This document shows positions 55,812 to 64,000 of a DNA stretch of 64,000 nt, piece by piece. How positions within the stretch are numbered: the first letter of the stretch is position 1; every line of letters starts with the position of its first letter. The DNA is taken from assembly GCA_963730535.1 (NCBI GenBank), contig CAVSRU010000002.1, positions 248,001 through 312,000 on the forward strand, given 5' to 3'. Below the pieces are notes generated by a model. The model made no database searches. It worked only from the letters and a program-made list of their open reading frames with translations, and was not told the DNA's origin. This DNA comes from DASSUW01 sp963730535 (GTDB lineage: Bacteria > Actinomycetota > Thermoleophilia > Solirubrobacterales > Solirubrobacteraceae). Position numbers and translations under genes: made by a program.

Positions 55812-56672
55812 GTGACCTTGATCACCGACCCCGCCGCCCCGGTCGCGCTGTTTCCCGGCCAGGGCAGCCAGACACCGGAGATGCGCGACCTCGTCGCGCG
55901 TCGGGCTCCCGACCTGCTCGAGCGCGTGACCGCGCTCGTGGGAGAGGACCCCTTCCCCCGCGCCGGCGAGTCCACCCGCTTCGCCCAGCCCGCCATCTTC
56001 TGCGCCTCGCTCGCCGGCTGGGACGCGCTGGGCCTCGAGCCCGCGGCCGCCGCCGGGCACTCGCTCGGCGAGCTCGCGGCGCTGGCCGCCGCCGGCGTGC
56101 TGAGCCGCGAGGACGCGCTGCGGCTCGTCGTGCTGCGCGGCGAGCTGATGGCCGACGCCGACGACGTCGGCTCGATGCTCGCGCTCGTGGGCGCGACGCA
56201 GGAGGATGCCGAGGAGATCGCCGCCGAGGCCGGCGTGACCGTCGCCAACGACAACGCCCCCGGCCAGGTCGTGCTCTCCGGGCCGCGCGACGCGCTCGCC
56301 CGCGCCGAGGAGGCCGCCCGCGAGCGCGGCCGCCGCGCCCTGCCGCTCGACGTCGCCGGCGCCTTCCACTCGCCGAGCATGGAGCCGGCCGTGGCGCCGT
56401 TCCGCGCCGCGCTCGACGAGACCGACCTGCACGAGGCCGCCTTCCCCGTCTTCTCCTGCGCCTCCACGCAGCCGTTCGACGACGTGCGGGCCGAGCTGGC
56501 CGCCGCGCTCACCAAGCCCGTCCGCTGGCGGGAGACCGTCCTTGCCCTGCACGAGGCCGGCGCGCGCCGCTTCGTCGAAGTCGGGCCCGGCAAGGTGCTC
56601 GCCCGGCTGGGCAAGCGCATCGTGCCCGACTGCCCCGTCGAGACGCCCGCTGAGGAGCTTGCCCATGCGTAG
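55812..56672 (+). CDS. fabD: Malonyl-CoA:ACP transacylase FabD
   Basis: This 286-residue protein (GTG start) has the FabD active-site elbow with Ser84 (GHSLGELAA), the FPGQGSQ start, His186 (GAFHSPSM) and the VEVGPGKVLARL end. It moves malonyl from CoA to the carrier protein AcpP. It is the first gene of the fatty-acid operon; the fabH ATG overlaps its stop by 8 nt. The start is taken as GTG 55812 because the PFPGQGSQ region follows directly. Confidence 0.95.
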   Translation: MTLITDPAAPVALFPGQGSQTPEMRDLVARRAPDLLERVTALVGEDPFPRAGESTRFAQPAIFCASLAGWDALGLEPAAAAGHSLGELAALAAAGVLSREDALRLVVLRGELMADADDVGSMLALVGATQEDAEEIAAEAGVTVANDNAPGQVVLSGPRDALARAEEAARERGRRALPLDVAGAFHSPSMEPAVAPFRAALDETDLHEAAFPVFSCASTQPFDDVRAELAAALTKPVRWRETVLALHEAGARRFVEVGPGKVLARLGKRIVPDCPVETPAEELAHA

Positions 56673-57690
56673 CGCCGAGCTACCCGCCGACCTGGCGACC
56701 ATCGCCCGCGAGGCCACCCGCAACGGCTCTGCGCAGCCGGCGCCCGCCCGTACCGCGCGCGTGATCGGCCTCGGCCACCACGTGCCGCCCGAGATCGTGC
56801 CCAACGGGCCGATCGCCGAGCGCATCGGCGTCGACGACGAGTGGATCGTCAAGCGCACCGGCATCAAGTCGCGCCGCCGCGCGCTGCCCGACGAGCGGCT
56901 GACCGACTACGCCACGTTCGCCGGCCGCCGCGCGCTCAGCGACGCGGGCGTCGACCCGCTCGACGTCGACCTCGTGCTCGTCGCCACCATGACGCCGGAC
57001 GAGATCACCCCCAACGCCGCGCCCGTGGTCGCCAACGAGCTGGGCGCCAGCAACGCCGGGGCGATCGATATCGGCGCCGCCTGCACCGGCTGGCTCGCCG
57101 CGCTGCGGCTGGCCGCCGGCCAGGTCGAGACCGGCCGCGCGGATCGCGTCCTCGTCATCGGGGCCGAGCTGCTCACCCGCCTGACCGACTACGACGACCC
57201 CAAGACCGCGATGCTGTTCGGCGACGGCGCCGCCGCCGTCCTGCTCGGCGCCGAGGGCGCCGGCGACATCGGGCCGATCGTGCTGGCCGCCGACGGCTCG
57301 CTGGGCGACCGCATCACGGCGTCCAACGACGAGCGCAAGCTGCGCATGGACGGCCACTCGACCTACCAGGTGGCGGTCAAGCGCCTCAGCGAGGCCACGG
57401 TCGCGGCAGTCGCGCGCGCCGGCCTCGAGCTCGAGGACGTCGACCTCTTCGTCTACCACCAGGCCAACGGGCGCATCATCCGCGCCGTCGGCGAGCGGCT
57501 CGACCTCGAGCCCGCCAAGGTCGCCGACTACGTCGCCCACATGGCCAACACCTCGGCCGCCTCGATCCCGCTCACGCTCTCGCTGCTGCGCGAGGACGGC
57601 CGCCTGCGCCCCGGCCAGAAGGTCCTGATCGCCGCCATCGGCGCGGGCTTCACCTGGGGCGCCGGCGTCATCGAATGGGGGATCTCCTAG
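56665..57690 (+). CDS. fabH: Beta-ketoacyl-ACP synthase III FabH
   Basis: This 341-residue condensing enzyme has catalytic Cys140 in DIGAACTGW, His in VYHQANGRII and Asn in HMANTSAASIP, the Cys-His-Asn triad of FabH. It starts chains by joining acyl-CoA and malonyl-ACP. The first 30 residues before VIGLGHHVPP are an unusual extension; homology begins at about residue 33. It overlaps fabD by 8 nt and shares a G with the fabG GTG. Confidence 0.95.
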   Translation: MRSAELPADLATIAREATRNGSAQPAPARTARVIGLGHHVPPEIVPNGPIAERIGVDDEWIVKRTGIKSRRRALPDERLTDYATFAGRRALSDAGVDPLDVDLVLVATMTPDEITPNAAPVVANELGASNAGAIDIGAACTGWLAALRLAAGQVETGRADRVLVIGAELLTRLTDYDDPKTAMLFGDGAAAVLLGAEGAGDIGPIVLAADGSLGDRITASNDERKLRMDGHSTYQVAVKRLSEATVAAVARAGLELEDVDLFVYHQANGRIIRAVGERLDLEPAKVADYVAHMANTSAASIPLTLSLLREDGRLRPGQKVLIAAIGAGFTWGAGVIEWGIS

Positions 57691-58421
57691 TGGCCCGCCC
57701 CGAGAACGCCACCGCGCTCGTGACCGGCGCCTCCAAGGGCATCGGTTCCGCCATCGCGCAGGCGCTGGCCGCGGACGGCTGGCTCGTCGCGGTCAACTAC
57801 CGCTCCGACGAGGAGGGCGCCAAGGCCACCGTCGAGGCGATCGAGCAGGCCGGCGGCCGCGCCGCGGCGGTGCACGGCGACGTGACCAACGGATCGCCCG
57901 ACGAGCTGTTCGACCGCGTGGAGGCCGAGCTCGGCCCCGTGCTCGCGCTCGTCAACAACGCCGGCGTGACCGCCGACGGCCTCGCGATCCAGCTCGAGGA
58001 CGAGGACTGGGACAAGGTCATCGGCACCAACCTCACCGCTGCCTTCCGCATGACCCGGCAGGCGATGCGGCCGATGATCCGCGCCCGCTACGGGCGGATC
58101 GTCAACGTCGCATCCGTGGTCGGCCCCCGCGCCAACGCGGGCCAGGCCAACTACGCGGCCGCCAAGGCCGGCCTGATCGGCATGACCAAGACTGTCGCCG
58201 CGGAGGTCGCGCGGCGCGGGGTGACCGTCAACGCGGTCGCTCCCGGCTTCATCGCCACCGACATGACCAAGGACCTGCCGGACGCGGCGCTCCAGGCCAT
58301 CCCGGCCCGGCGCGTCGGTGCGCCGGAGGACGTGGGGGCCGCCGTGCGGTTCCTCGCCTCCGACGACGCCGGGTACGTGACCGGCACCACCCTGTTCGTC
58401 GACGGCGGCATGTCCGCCTAA
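57690..58421 (+). CDS. fabG: 3-oxoacyl-ACP reductase FabG
   Basis: This 243-residue SDR (GTG start) has the Rossmann TGASKGIG (12-19), NNAG (89-92), the catalytic tetrad Asn114, Ser142, Tyr155 and Lys159, and a C-terminal VTGTTLFVDGGMSA. It reduces 3-oxoacyl-ACP using NADPH. Its place between fabH and acpP confirms the role. The acpP gene follows after 13 nt, with its own strong ribosome binding site. Confidence 0.95.
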   Translation: MARPENATALVTGASKGIGSAIAQALAADGWLVAVNYRSDEEGAKATVEAIEQAGGRAAAVHGDVTNGSPDELFDRVEAELGPVLALVNNAGVTADGLAIQLEDEDWDKVIGTNLTAAFRMTRQAMRPMIRARYGRIVNVASVVGPRANAGQANYAAAKAGLIGMTKTVAAEVARRGVTVNAVAPGFIATDMTKDLPDAALQAIPARRVGAPEDVGAAVRFLASDDAGYVTGTTLFVDGGMSA

Positions 58422-58434
58422 CAAAGGAGAACCA

Positions 58435-58683
58435 ATGGCTGCAACGATCACCCCCGAGGCCGTCGAGAAGACCGTTTACGGCGCGCTTCCCCAGTTCGGC
58501 GTCGACGAGTCGCAGATCACGCGCGACGCCACCTTCGAGGAGCTCGACGTCGACTCGCTCGACCTCGCCGAGCTCTCGCAGATCATCGAAGACGAGTACG
58601 GCGTCCAGCTCAAGGGCGACGACGTCGGCAAGATCAAGACCGTCGGCGACGCGATCGACCTGGTGGTGAGCCGCGCAGGATGA
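58435..58683 (+). CDS. acpP: Acyl carrier protein
   Basis: This 82-residue acidic protein has the phosphopantetheine site Ser41 in VDSLDLAELSQIIED. It is the scaffold that carries the growing acyl chain. AAAGGAG at -8 is the best ribosome binding site of the operon, as expected for the abundantly made carrier. Its stop overlaps fabF by 4 nt. Confidence 0.96.
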   Translation: MAATITPEAVEKTVYGALPQFGVDESQITRDATFEELDVDSLDLAELSQIIEDEYGVQLKGDDVGKIKTVGDAIDLVVSRAG

Positions 58684-59870
58684 ACCGCGAGATCGTCGTC
58701 ACCGGTGTCGGCGCCGTCACCCCGCTCGGGGTCGGCGCCCGCACGCTCTATGAACGCTGGCGCGCAGGCGAGTCCGGCATCCAGGACGGTGTCGGCGCCG
58801 CAACCGAGTTCGAGCCCACCGACTACCTCACCGTCAAGGAGGCTCGCCGCTCGGACCGCTTCGCCCAGTTCGCCATGGTCGCGTCCGACGAGGCGCTGGC
58901 CGAGGCGGGCTGGAAGGACGAGCTGCCGTATGACCCGAACCGGGTGGCGACGCTGATCGGCACCGGGATCGGCGGCATCGGCACGCTCGAGGCCAACCAC
59001 AAGCTGATGCTCGAGAAGGGTCCGAAGGCCGTCTCACCGCTCTCGATCCCGCTGCTCATGGGCAACGCGGCGTCGGCCGCCGTCTCGATGCGCCACGACC
59101 TGCGCGGCCAGTCGTTCGCGACGCTGTCGGCCTGCGCGGCCGGTGCGCACGCGATCGGCACCGCCGCACGCATGATCCAGATGGGCGACGCGGACGCGGT
59201 CGTGACCGGCGGCTCGGAGGCCGCCTTGACGCCGCTCGCGACGTCCGCCTTCGCGGCGCTCGACGCGCTGTCGGACCTCGGCATCTCGCGCCCGTTCGAC
59301 GCTCAGCGCGACGGGTTCGTGATGGGCGAGGGCGCGGCCGTGCTCGTGCTCGAGGACGGGGATCGCGCTCGCGAGCGCGGGGCCACGATCCTCGGCCGCC
59401 TCGCCGGCTACGGGTCCACGTCGGACGCGTACCACCTGACGGCGCCCAACAAGGACGGGATCGGCGCCGCCGGGGCCATGGAGGCCGCCCTTCGCGATGC
59501 GGGCTACGGCCCGCAGGACGTCGTCTACGTCAACGCCCACGGCACGTCGACGCCGCTCAACGACCGCGCGGAGACGATCGCCATCAAGCAGGTGCTGGGC
59601 GACGGCGTGCCGGTCTCCTCGCTCAAGTCATCGATCGGCCACCTGCTCGGCGCCGCCGGCGCCGTGGAGGCGGTGGCCACGATCCTCGCCATGCGCGACC
59701 GGGTCGCGCCGCCGACGCTCAACTACGAGCATCCCGAAGAGGGGATGGACCTCGACTACGTCCCCAACGAGGCCCGCAAGCTCGACGTCAACGGTAAGCC
59801 GGCCGTCGCGCTGTCCAACGCGTTCGGCTTCGGGGGCCACAACGCCGTCCTCTGCCTGGAGGTCGAATGA
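58680..59870 (+). CDS. fabF: Beta-ketoacyl-ACP synthase II FabF
   Basis: This 396-residue elongation synthase has active-site Cys152 (LSACAAGAH), His287 (VNAHGTSTPLND) and His321 (SSIGHLLGAAG), the Cys-His-His set of KASII. It extends acyl-ACP by two carbons. It overlaps acpP by 4 nt (ATGA) and the carboxyltransferase gene by 4 nt (ATGA). Confidence 0.95.
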   Translation: MNREIVVTGVGAVTPLGVGARTLYERWRAGESGIQDGVGAATEFEPTDYLTVKEARRSDRFAQFAMVASDEALAEAGWKDELPYDPNRVATLIGTGIGGIGTLEANHKLMLEKGPKAVSPLSIPLLMGNAASAAVSMRHDLRGQSFATLSACAAGAHAIGTAARMIQMGDADAVVTGGSEAALTPLATSAFAALDALSDLGISRPFDAQRDGFVMGEGAAVLVLEDGDRARERGATILGRLAGYGSTSDAYHLTAPNKDGIGAAGAMEAALRDAGYGPQDVVYVNAHGTSTPLNDRAETIAIKQVLGDGVPVSSLKSSIGHLLGAAGAVEAVATILAMRDRVAPPTLNYEHPEEGMDLDYVPNEARKLDVNGKPAVALSNAFGFGGHNAVLCLEVE

Positions 59871-61318
59871 GCCTGGACCTGATCCGCGAGCAGGACGAGA
59901 AGCTCTCGCCGGTCGAGCGCCTGGAGGCGCTGTGCGATCGCGGGTCGCTGACGCTGCTGCGCTCGGACGTGCGATCGCGGCGCATGGGCGACAAGGCGCG
60001 GCCCGGGGACGGCGTGATCGCCGGCGCCGGCCGCGTCGACGGGCGCCCGGTGTTCTGCTACGCGCAGGACCCGTCGTACCTCGGCGGCTCGCTGGGCGAG
60101 CAGCATGCGGATTCGATCGTCAAGGTGCTGCAGCTCGCGGGTCGCGCCGGCGCCCCGGTGGTCGGCTTCATCGAGTCGGGCGGCGCGCGCATGCAAGAGG
60201 GCACCGCGGCGCTGGCCGGCTACGCGCGGATCTTCCGCGAGCAGGTCGCGCTCAGCGGCAAGATCCCGCAGATCTCCGTGATCTGCGGGGCCTCCGCGGG
60301 CGGCGGCTCGTACTCGCCCGCGCTCACCGACTTCGTGATCATGACCGAGCGGGCCAACATGTTCCTCACCGGCCCGGCGGTCGTGCGCGAGGTGATGGGC
60401 GAGGACGTCGACGCGTTCGAGCTCGGCGGGCCGAAGGTCCACGAGCGCAACGGCGTGGCGCACTTCGTCGCGACGACCGACGCCGACGCGGCGCTGCTGG
60501 CTCGCGACCTGCTCGACCACCTGCCCGCCTCGTCCGCCGAGCGCGCGCCGAAGTGGCGCCCGGTCGGGCCTGTCGGCTACGACGCCGGCGAGCCCGTCCC
60601 GGAGGACGAGCGCAAGGTCTACGACGTCCGCGACGTGGTGCGCGGGATCGTCGACGGCGGCCGGCTGCTCGAGTGGGGCCCGAAGTGGGCCCGCAACATC
60701 ATGTGCGGCTTCGCGCGGCTCGACGGGCGGCCCGTCGGCGTGGTGGCCAACCAGCCGCGCTACCTGGGCGGCGTGCTCGACGCCGAGTCGGCCTCCAAGG
60801 GGGCGCGCTTCGTCCGCACCTGCAACGCGTTCGGGCTCCCGCTGGTGGTGCTCGTCGACACGCCCGGCTTCATGCCCGGCACCCGCCAGGAGCAGCTCGG
60901 CGTGATCCGCCACGGTGCCAAGCTCGTGCACGCGTTCGCCGAGGCCTCGGTGCCGAAGGTCACCGTCGTGCTGCGCAAGGCGTTCGGGGGCGCGTTCATC
61001 GCCATGAACGCCCGCGACCTCGGCGCCGACTACTCGTTCGCCTGGCCGCAGGCCCAGCTCGGCGTGATGGGCGCCAAGCAGGCGGTCACGATCGTCAACC
61101 GGCGCGACATCGCGGCCGCCGACGACCCGGTCGCGGCGCGCGACGAGCACGCCGCCGAGTACGCGGAGAACTATCTCGGCGCCCACCTGGCGGCGGCCGA
61201 GGGTCACATCGACGAGGTCATCCTCCCCGGTGACACCCGCCGGCGGCTGGTTGAGGCGCTGTCGACGCTCGACGGGATCGCCCAGCCCGCAACCGGGGTA
61301 AGGAACATCCCTCTATGA
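59867..61318 (+). CDS. Acyl-CoA carboxylase carboxyltransferase (AccD/PccB type)
   Basis: This 483-residue carboxyltransferase joins the beta- and alpha-like halves: GFIESGGARMQEGTAALAGY and CGASAGGGSYSPALTDFVIM in the N-half, then LPLVVLVDTPGFMPGTRQEQLG and AFGGAFIAMNARDLGADY in the C-half. It is the PccB/AccD-type subunit that transfers carboxybiotin to acyl-CoA. No BCCP or biotin carboxylase is in the operon, so it needs a partner encoded elsewhere; the long protein at 25437 already has its own CT. Its position makes malonyl-CoA supply the likely role. Confidence 0.9.
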   Translation: MSLDLIREQDEKLSPVERLEALCDRGSLTLLRSDVRSRRMGDKARPGDGVIAGAGRVDGRPVFCYAQDPSYLGGSLGEQHADSIVKVLQLAGRAGAPVVGFIESGGARMQEGTAALAGYARIFREQVALSGKIPQISVICGASAGGGSYSPALTDFVIMTERANMFLTGPAVVREVMGEDVDAFELGGPKVHERNGVAHFVATTDADAALLARDLLDHLPASSAERAPKWRPVGPVGYDAGEPVPEDERKVYDVRDVVRGIVDGGRLLEWGPKWARNIMCGFARLDGRPVGVVANQPRYLGGVLDAESASKGARFVRTCNAFGLPLVVLVDTPGFMPGTRQEQLGVIRHGAKLVHAFAEASVPKVTVVLRKAFGGAFIAMNARDLGADYSFAWPQAQLGVMGAKQAVTIVNRRDIAAADDPVAARDEHAAEYAENYLGAHLAAAEGHIDEVILPGDTRRRLVEALSTLDGIAQPATGVRNIPL

Positions 61319-62118
61319 GCTTTCTCGAAGGCAAGAAGCTGGTCATCACCGGCGTCGTCAACCGCGAGTCGATCGCGTACGAGGTCGCGCGCCAGGCCCA
61401 GGAGGCCGGCGCCGAGGTCGTGCTCACGTCGTTCGGCCGCGTGCGGCGGATGACCGAACGCTCGGCGTCCAAGCTCGACGGCCCGCCCGACGTGCTCGAG
61501 CTCGACGTCAACAGCCCCGACGACCTCAGCGCGCTCGCCGACACGCTGCGCGAGCGCTGGGGCCGCGTCGACGGCGTCCTGCACGCGATCGCGTTCGCTC
61601 CCGAGGACGCGCTGGGCGGCAACTTCCTCGAGACGCCGCCGGAGAGCGCCGAGGTGGCGTTCCGGACCAGCGCGTACTCGTTCAAGGCCCTCGCCGTCGC
61701 GCTCGCCGACCTCTACCCGGAGGAGGGCGCCAGCCTCGTGGGCCTCGACTTCGACGCCACGGTCGCCTGGCCGGTCTACGACTGGATGGGCGTGGCCAAG
61801 GCGGCGCTGGAGGCCACGTCGCGCTACCTCGCGCGTGACCTGGGGCCGCGCGGCGTGCGCGTCAACCTCGTGTCGGCGGGCCCGCTGGGGACGCTGGCCG
61901 CGCGCGGCATCCCCGGCTTCGGCGACCTCGCCACCGCCTGGCGGCGGCAGGCGCCGCTCGGGTGGAACACCGACGACCCCGGGCCCGTCGCCGGCGCGAT
62001 CATCTTCCTGCTCAGCGACCTCGCCCGCGGGGTCACGGGGGAGATCCTGCACGTCGACGGCGGGTTCCACGCGATGGGCACCGCGCTGACTCCCGTGCTG
62101 GAGGAGGCGACTGCGTGA
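61315..62118 (+). CDS. fabI: Enoyl-ACP reductase FabI (InhA-like)
   Basis: This 267-residue SDR reductase begins FLEGKKLVITGVVNRESIAYEVA. The catalytic Tyr155 and Lys162 lie in YDWMGVAKAALE, the FabI/InhA spacing of Y-x6-K. DGVLHAIAFAPEDALGG and GWNTDDPGPVAGAI agree with the InhA subgroup. It performs the last reduction of each elongation cycle with NADH. It overlaps the upstream gene by 4 nt and the next gene by 4 nt (GTGA). Confidence 0.93.
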   Translation: MSFLEGKKLVITGVVNRESIAYEVARQAQEAGAEVVLTSFGRVRRMTERSASKLDGPPDVLELDVNSPDDLSALADTLRERWGRVDGVLHAIAFAPEDALGGNFLETPPESAEVAFRTSAYSFKALAVALADLYPEEGASLVGLDFDATVAWPVYDWMGVAKAALEATSRYLARDLGPRGVRVNLVSAGPLGTLAARGIPGFGDLATAWRRQAPLGWNTDDPGPVAGAIIFLLSDLARGVTGEILHVDGGFHAMGTALTPVLEEATA

Positions 62119-63212
62119 AGCCGCCCGTGTTCCTCACCGGCGCCACCGGCTTCCTCGGCATGGAGGTGCTCGTGCGGCTGCTCGAGGCGGGCGAGCGCGA
62201 CGTCATCGCGCTCGTGCGGCCCGGCGCCGACACGTCCGCGGACGAGCGGCTCGAGGCCGTCCTCGCCCAGCTGTGGCGCGATCCGGAGCCCTACCGCGAC
62301 CGCGTGCGCGCGGTGGCGGGGGATGTGACGCGTCCCGGCCTGGGGATCGACCCGGAGACGCGCGCCGCGCTCGCCGAGGAGGTCGGGGCGGTGCTGCACT
62401 GCGCGGCGTCGATCTCCTTCGACCTGCCCCTCGACGAGGCGCGCGCCATCAACGTCGAGGGCACGCGCGAGGTGATCGGCTTCGCCCGCGAGTGCAAGAC
62501 GCTGGGCCGCCTCGAGCGGTTCCTGCACGTCTCCACCGCCTACGTGTCCGGCAAGCACGGCGGCACGTTCGGCGAGGGCGAGCTCGACGCCGGGCAGGAC
62601 TTCCGCAACACGTACGAGCAGACCAAGTGGGAGGCCGAGCACGTCGTGGCTGAGGCCGACGACCTGGCTCCCGCCATCGCCCGCCCGAGCATCGTGATGG
62701 GCGAGTCCGACACGGGCTGGACGCCCGCGTTCAACGTGCTCTACTGGCCGCTGCGCGCGTTCTCGCGCGGGCTGTTCGACGAGATCCCCGCGCTCCCGGC
62801 CGCCCATGTGGACATCGTTCCGGTCGACTACGTCGCCGACGCGCTCGTCCACCTGCTGGACTCGGACGAGGGCGGGGTCTTCAATCTGGTGGCGGGCCGC
62901 GAAGCCCCGTTCGCGAACGAGCTCGTCGAGCTGGCGTGCGATCGCTTCGGGCGCCCGCGGCCCTCGGTCGTGCCCGAGGTGGCGGACGAGGCCGGCGACG
63001 ACCACGGCGCCGTCTACCTCCCGTACTTCGACATGGAGGTCGTGTTCGACGACGCTCGCGCCCGAGCGACGCTCGAGCCCGCCGGCATCCGCTCCCCGAG
63101 GCTGGGCGAATACTTCGGCACGCTGATCGACTACGCGGAAGCCGTCCGGTGGGGCAAGCGGACGATGAGCCGCGAGGAGGCACGCGAGCGCCTCACCCGC
63201 GCTCCCGCCTAG
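62115..63212 (+). CDS. Extended SDR, thioester-reductase-like
   Basis: This 365-residue extended SDR (GTG start) has FLTGATGFLG (6-15), DVTRPGLG, FLHVSTAYVSGKHGGTFGEGELDAG and the active-site-like NTYEQTKWEAE. This matches the male-sterility/thioester-reductase NAD-binding domain that reduces fatty acyl thioesters to aldehydes or alcohols. No carrier or adenylation domain is attached. As last gene of the FAS-II operon it may convert acyl-ACP or acyl-CoA to a fatty aldehyde or alcohol, a wax-ester precursor; that is inference. Confidence 0.85.
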   Translation: MKPPVFLTGATGFLGMEVLVRLLEAGERDVIALVRPGADTSADERLEAVLAQLWRDPEPYRDRVRAVAGDVTRPGLGIDPETRAALAEEVGAVLHCAASISFDLPLDEARAINVEGTREVIGFARECKTLGRLERFLHVSTAYVSGKHGGTFGEGELDAGQDFRNTYEQTKWEAEHVVAEADDLAPAIARPSIVMGESDTGWTPAFNVLYWPLRAFSRGLFDEIPALPAAHVDIVPVDYVADALVHLLDSDEGGVFNLVAGREAPFANELVELACDRFGRPRPSVVPEVADEAGDDHGAVYLPYFDMEVVFDDARARATLEPAGIRSPRLGEYFGTLIDYAEAVRWGKRTMSREEARERLTRAPA

Positions 63213-64000
63213 GGCATCGCGCGGATGCGCTCGGCGACGAGCGCGGGCTTCTCCTCCGGCAGGAAGTGGCCCGCGCCGTCGACGAACTCGACCTCGCCCT
63301 TGAAGCCCTGGACGAGCTCGCGGCCGAGGGGGTCGCGGCGGCCGTGCAGGAGCCGGGCGGGCATCGCGAACCGGCGGCCCCGGAAGGCGCCCATGAGGTT
63401 CTTGGGCGCCTCGCGCAGGACGAAGTCGCGGTAGAGCTTGGACGAGGCGTGCGCGGCCTGCGGCTCGCGCAGCACGGCCAGGTAGGTCTCGATCTCCTCG
63501 TCGGTCCAGGCGCGGCCGTCGCGGCGCGCGACCTCGAGCAGCCGCCGCGGGAACCCGCCGTCGCGCACCAGGCGCTCGCCGATGACCGGCGCGGCGAGCG
63601 GCGGGATGTAGGCGAGCCGCCACAGGTTGCGCAGGCCGGTGATCGTCGGGACCCAGGGGCTGTTGATCGACATCGCGAGCAGGGACGAGAAGCGGTCCGG
63701 CGCCCGGAGCGCGGCGAGCATGGCCACCCAGGCGCCCCAGTCGTGGCCCGCGAGGCGCACCCGGTCGAGCCCGAGGGCGTCGAGCAGCGCGATCGCGTCC
63801 TCGGCGATCCGCTCCTTGACGAACACGTCGTCGGCCGGCGCGCCCGACCATCCGAAGCCGCGCATGTCGGGCGCCAGGACGCGGAGGTCGGGCAGCTCTG
63901 CGATCACGTCCCGCCACGACCACCAGTGCTGGGGCCAGCCGTGCAGGCAGAGCACCGCCGGGGCGTCGGGCGGCCCGGCGGCGGCGAGGTGCACACGCAC
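63209..64000 (-). CDS. Epoxide-hydrolase-like alpha/beta hydrolase (5' end at window edge)
   Basis: The frame is open to base 64000, where a GTG codon reads MRVHLAAAG; the true start may be there or beyond the window. The oxyanion motif LHGWPQHWWSW (19-29), nucleophile Asp87 (GHDWGAWVA) in place of Ser, and a late GAGHFLP with the catalytic His identify the Asp-nucleophile epoxide hydrolase/haloalkane dehalogenase group. Its stop shares CTAG with the stop of the convergent SDR gene. Confidence 0.85.
   Translation of the reverse strand: MRVHLAAAGPPDAPAVLCLHGWPQHWWSWRDVIAELPDLRVLAPDMRGFGWSGAPADDVFVKERIAEDAIALLDALGLDRVRLAGHDWGAWVAMLAALRAPDRFSSLLAMSINSPWVPTITGLRNLWRLAYIPPLAAPVIGERLVRDGGFPRRLLEVARRDGRAWTDEEIETYLAVLREPQAAHASSKLYRDFVLREAPKNLMGAFRGRRFAMPARLLHGRRDPLGRELVQGFKGEVEFVDGAGHFLPEEKPALVAERIRAMP

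Overview
This window comes from a very GC-rich chromosome with the habits of an actinobacterium: GTG starts are common, genes are chained by 4-nt ATGA/GTGA overlaps, and several promoters sit so close to the start codon that the transcript would be leaderless. The gene content (a long single-chain acyl-CoA carboxylase, WS/DGAT acyltransferase, InhA-like FabI, RES/Xre and VapBC toxin pairs, an orphan Hcp) fits a soil actinobacterium of the Thermoleophilia/Solirubrobacterales type. That placement is inference from style and content, not from a marker gene. No rRNA, tRNA, CRISPR array, insertion sequence or prophage is visible.

Layout. 1-2116: a TetR regulator divergent from a cupin, then a vapBC toxin-antitoxin pair. 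2276-5320: a MEDS/ATPase regulator with two compensating frameshifts, two membrane or secreted proteins of unknown role, and a small CxxC protein. 5432-9368: cytochrome P450, a small basic protein behind 11-nt repeats, a RES/Xre toxin-antitoxin pair, a Crp-like regulator and a STAS protein. 9320-16300: a sugar-type dehydrogenase, the 3' stub of a metallo-hydrolase gene, then a compact run of lipoprotein, alpha/beta hydrolase, MMPL transporter, LuxR-TPR regulator and methyltransferase. 16304-20754: PspC and a small membrane protein, a lone LigD phosphoesterase domain, a frameshifted hydrolase and a GH3 beta-glucosidase. 20841-23782: a coupled four-gene cluster (SUMF1-fold, MIP18/PaaD, amidohydrolase, oxidoreductase) of no recognised pathway.

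24015-36801: WS/DGAT acyltransferase head-to-head with an 1804-residue carboxylase; an AlkZ-like protein head-to-head with a GH38 alpha-mannosidase; and an Hcp tube protein coupled to a methyltransferase. 36863-47362: histidine kinases, GDPD, a kinase-like protein, then rnhA, a FrnE-like thiol protein, a luciferase-like oxidoreductase, an MFS pump, a NUDIX hydrolase and a hybrid sensor kinase. 47488-55576: a secreted M14 peptidase, an FUSC-type membrane protein, a GCS2 ligase, a sugar-dehydrogenase lipoprotein and a GAF kinase/LuxR response regulator pair. 55812-63212: one fatty-acid (FAS-II) operon, fabD-fabH-fabG-acpP-fabF-carboxyltransferase-fabI-SDR, with almost every junction overlapping. 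The window ends inside an epoxide-hydrolase-like gene.

Lipid metabolism is the strongest theme: the FAS-II operon makes acyl-ACP, the long carboxylase can supply malonyl-CoA or a homologue, and the WS/DGAT enzyme can store acyl chains. The most unusual non-coding signal is a three-copy dispersed element (23795-24006, 40861-41075, 55586-55718). Its terminal inverted repeats are conserved while its internal hairpins differ, and its ends carry outward TTGACG hexamers; in one copy this hexamer makes a plausible promoter for rnhA. Two genes (starts 36319 and 52806) appear to begin with CTG inside a CTGA stop/start overlap. Several broken or indel-bearing genes (2347, 16741, 18296, 10352, 40527) could be real decay or assembly errors.
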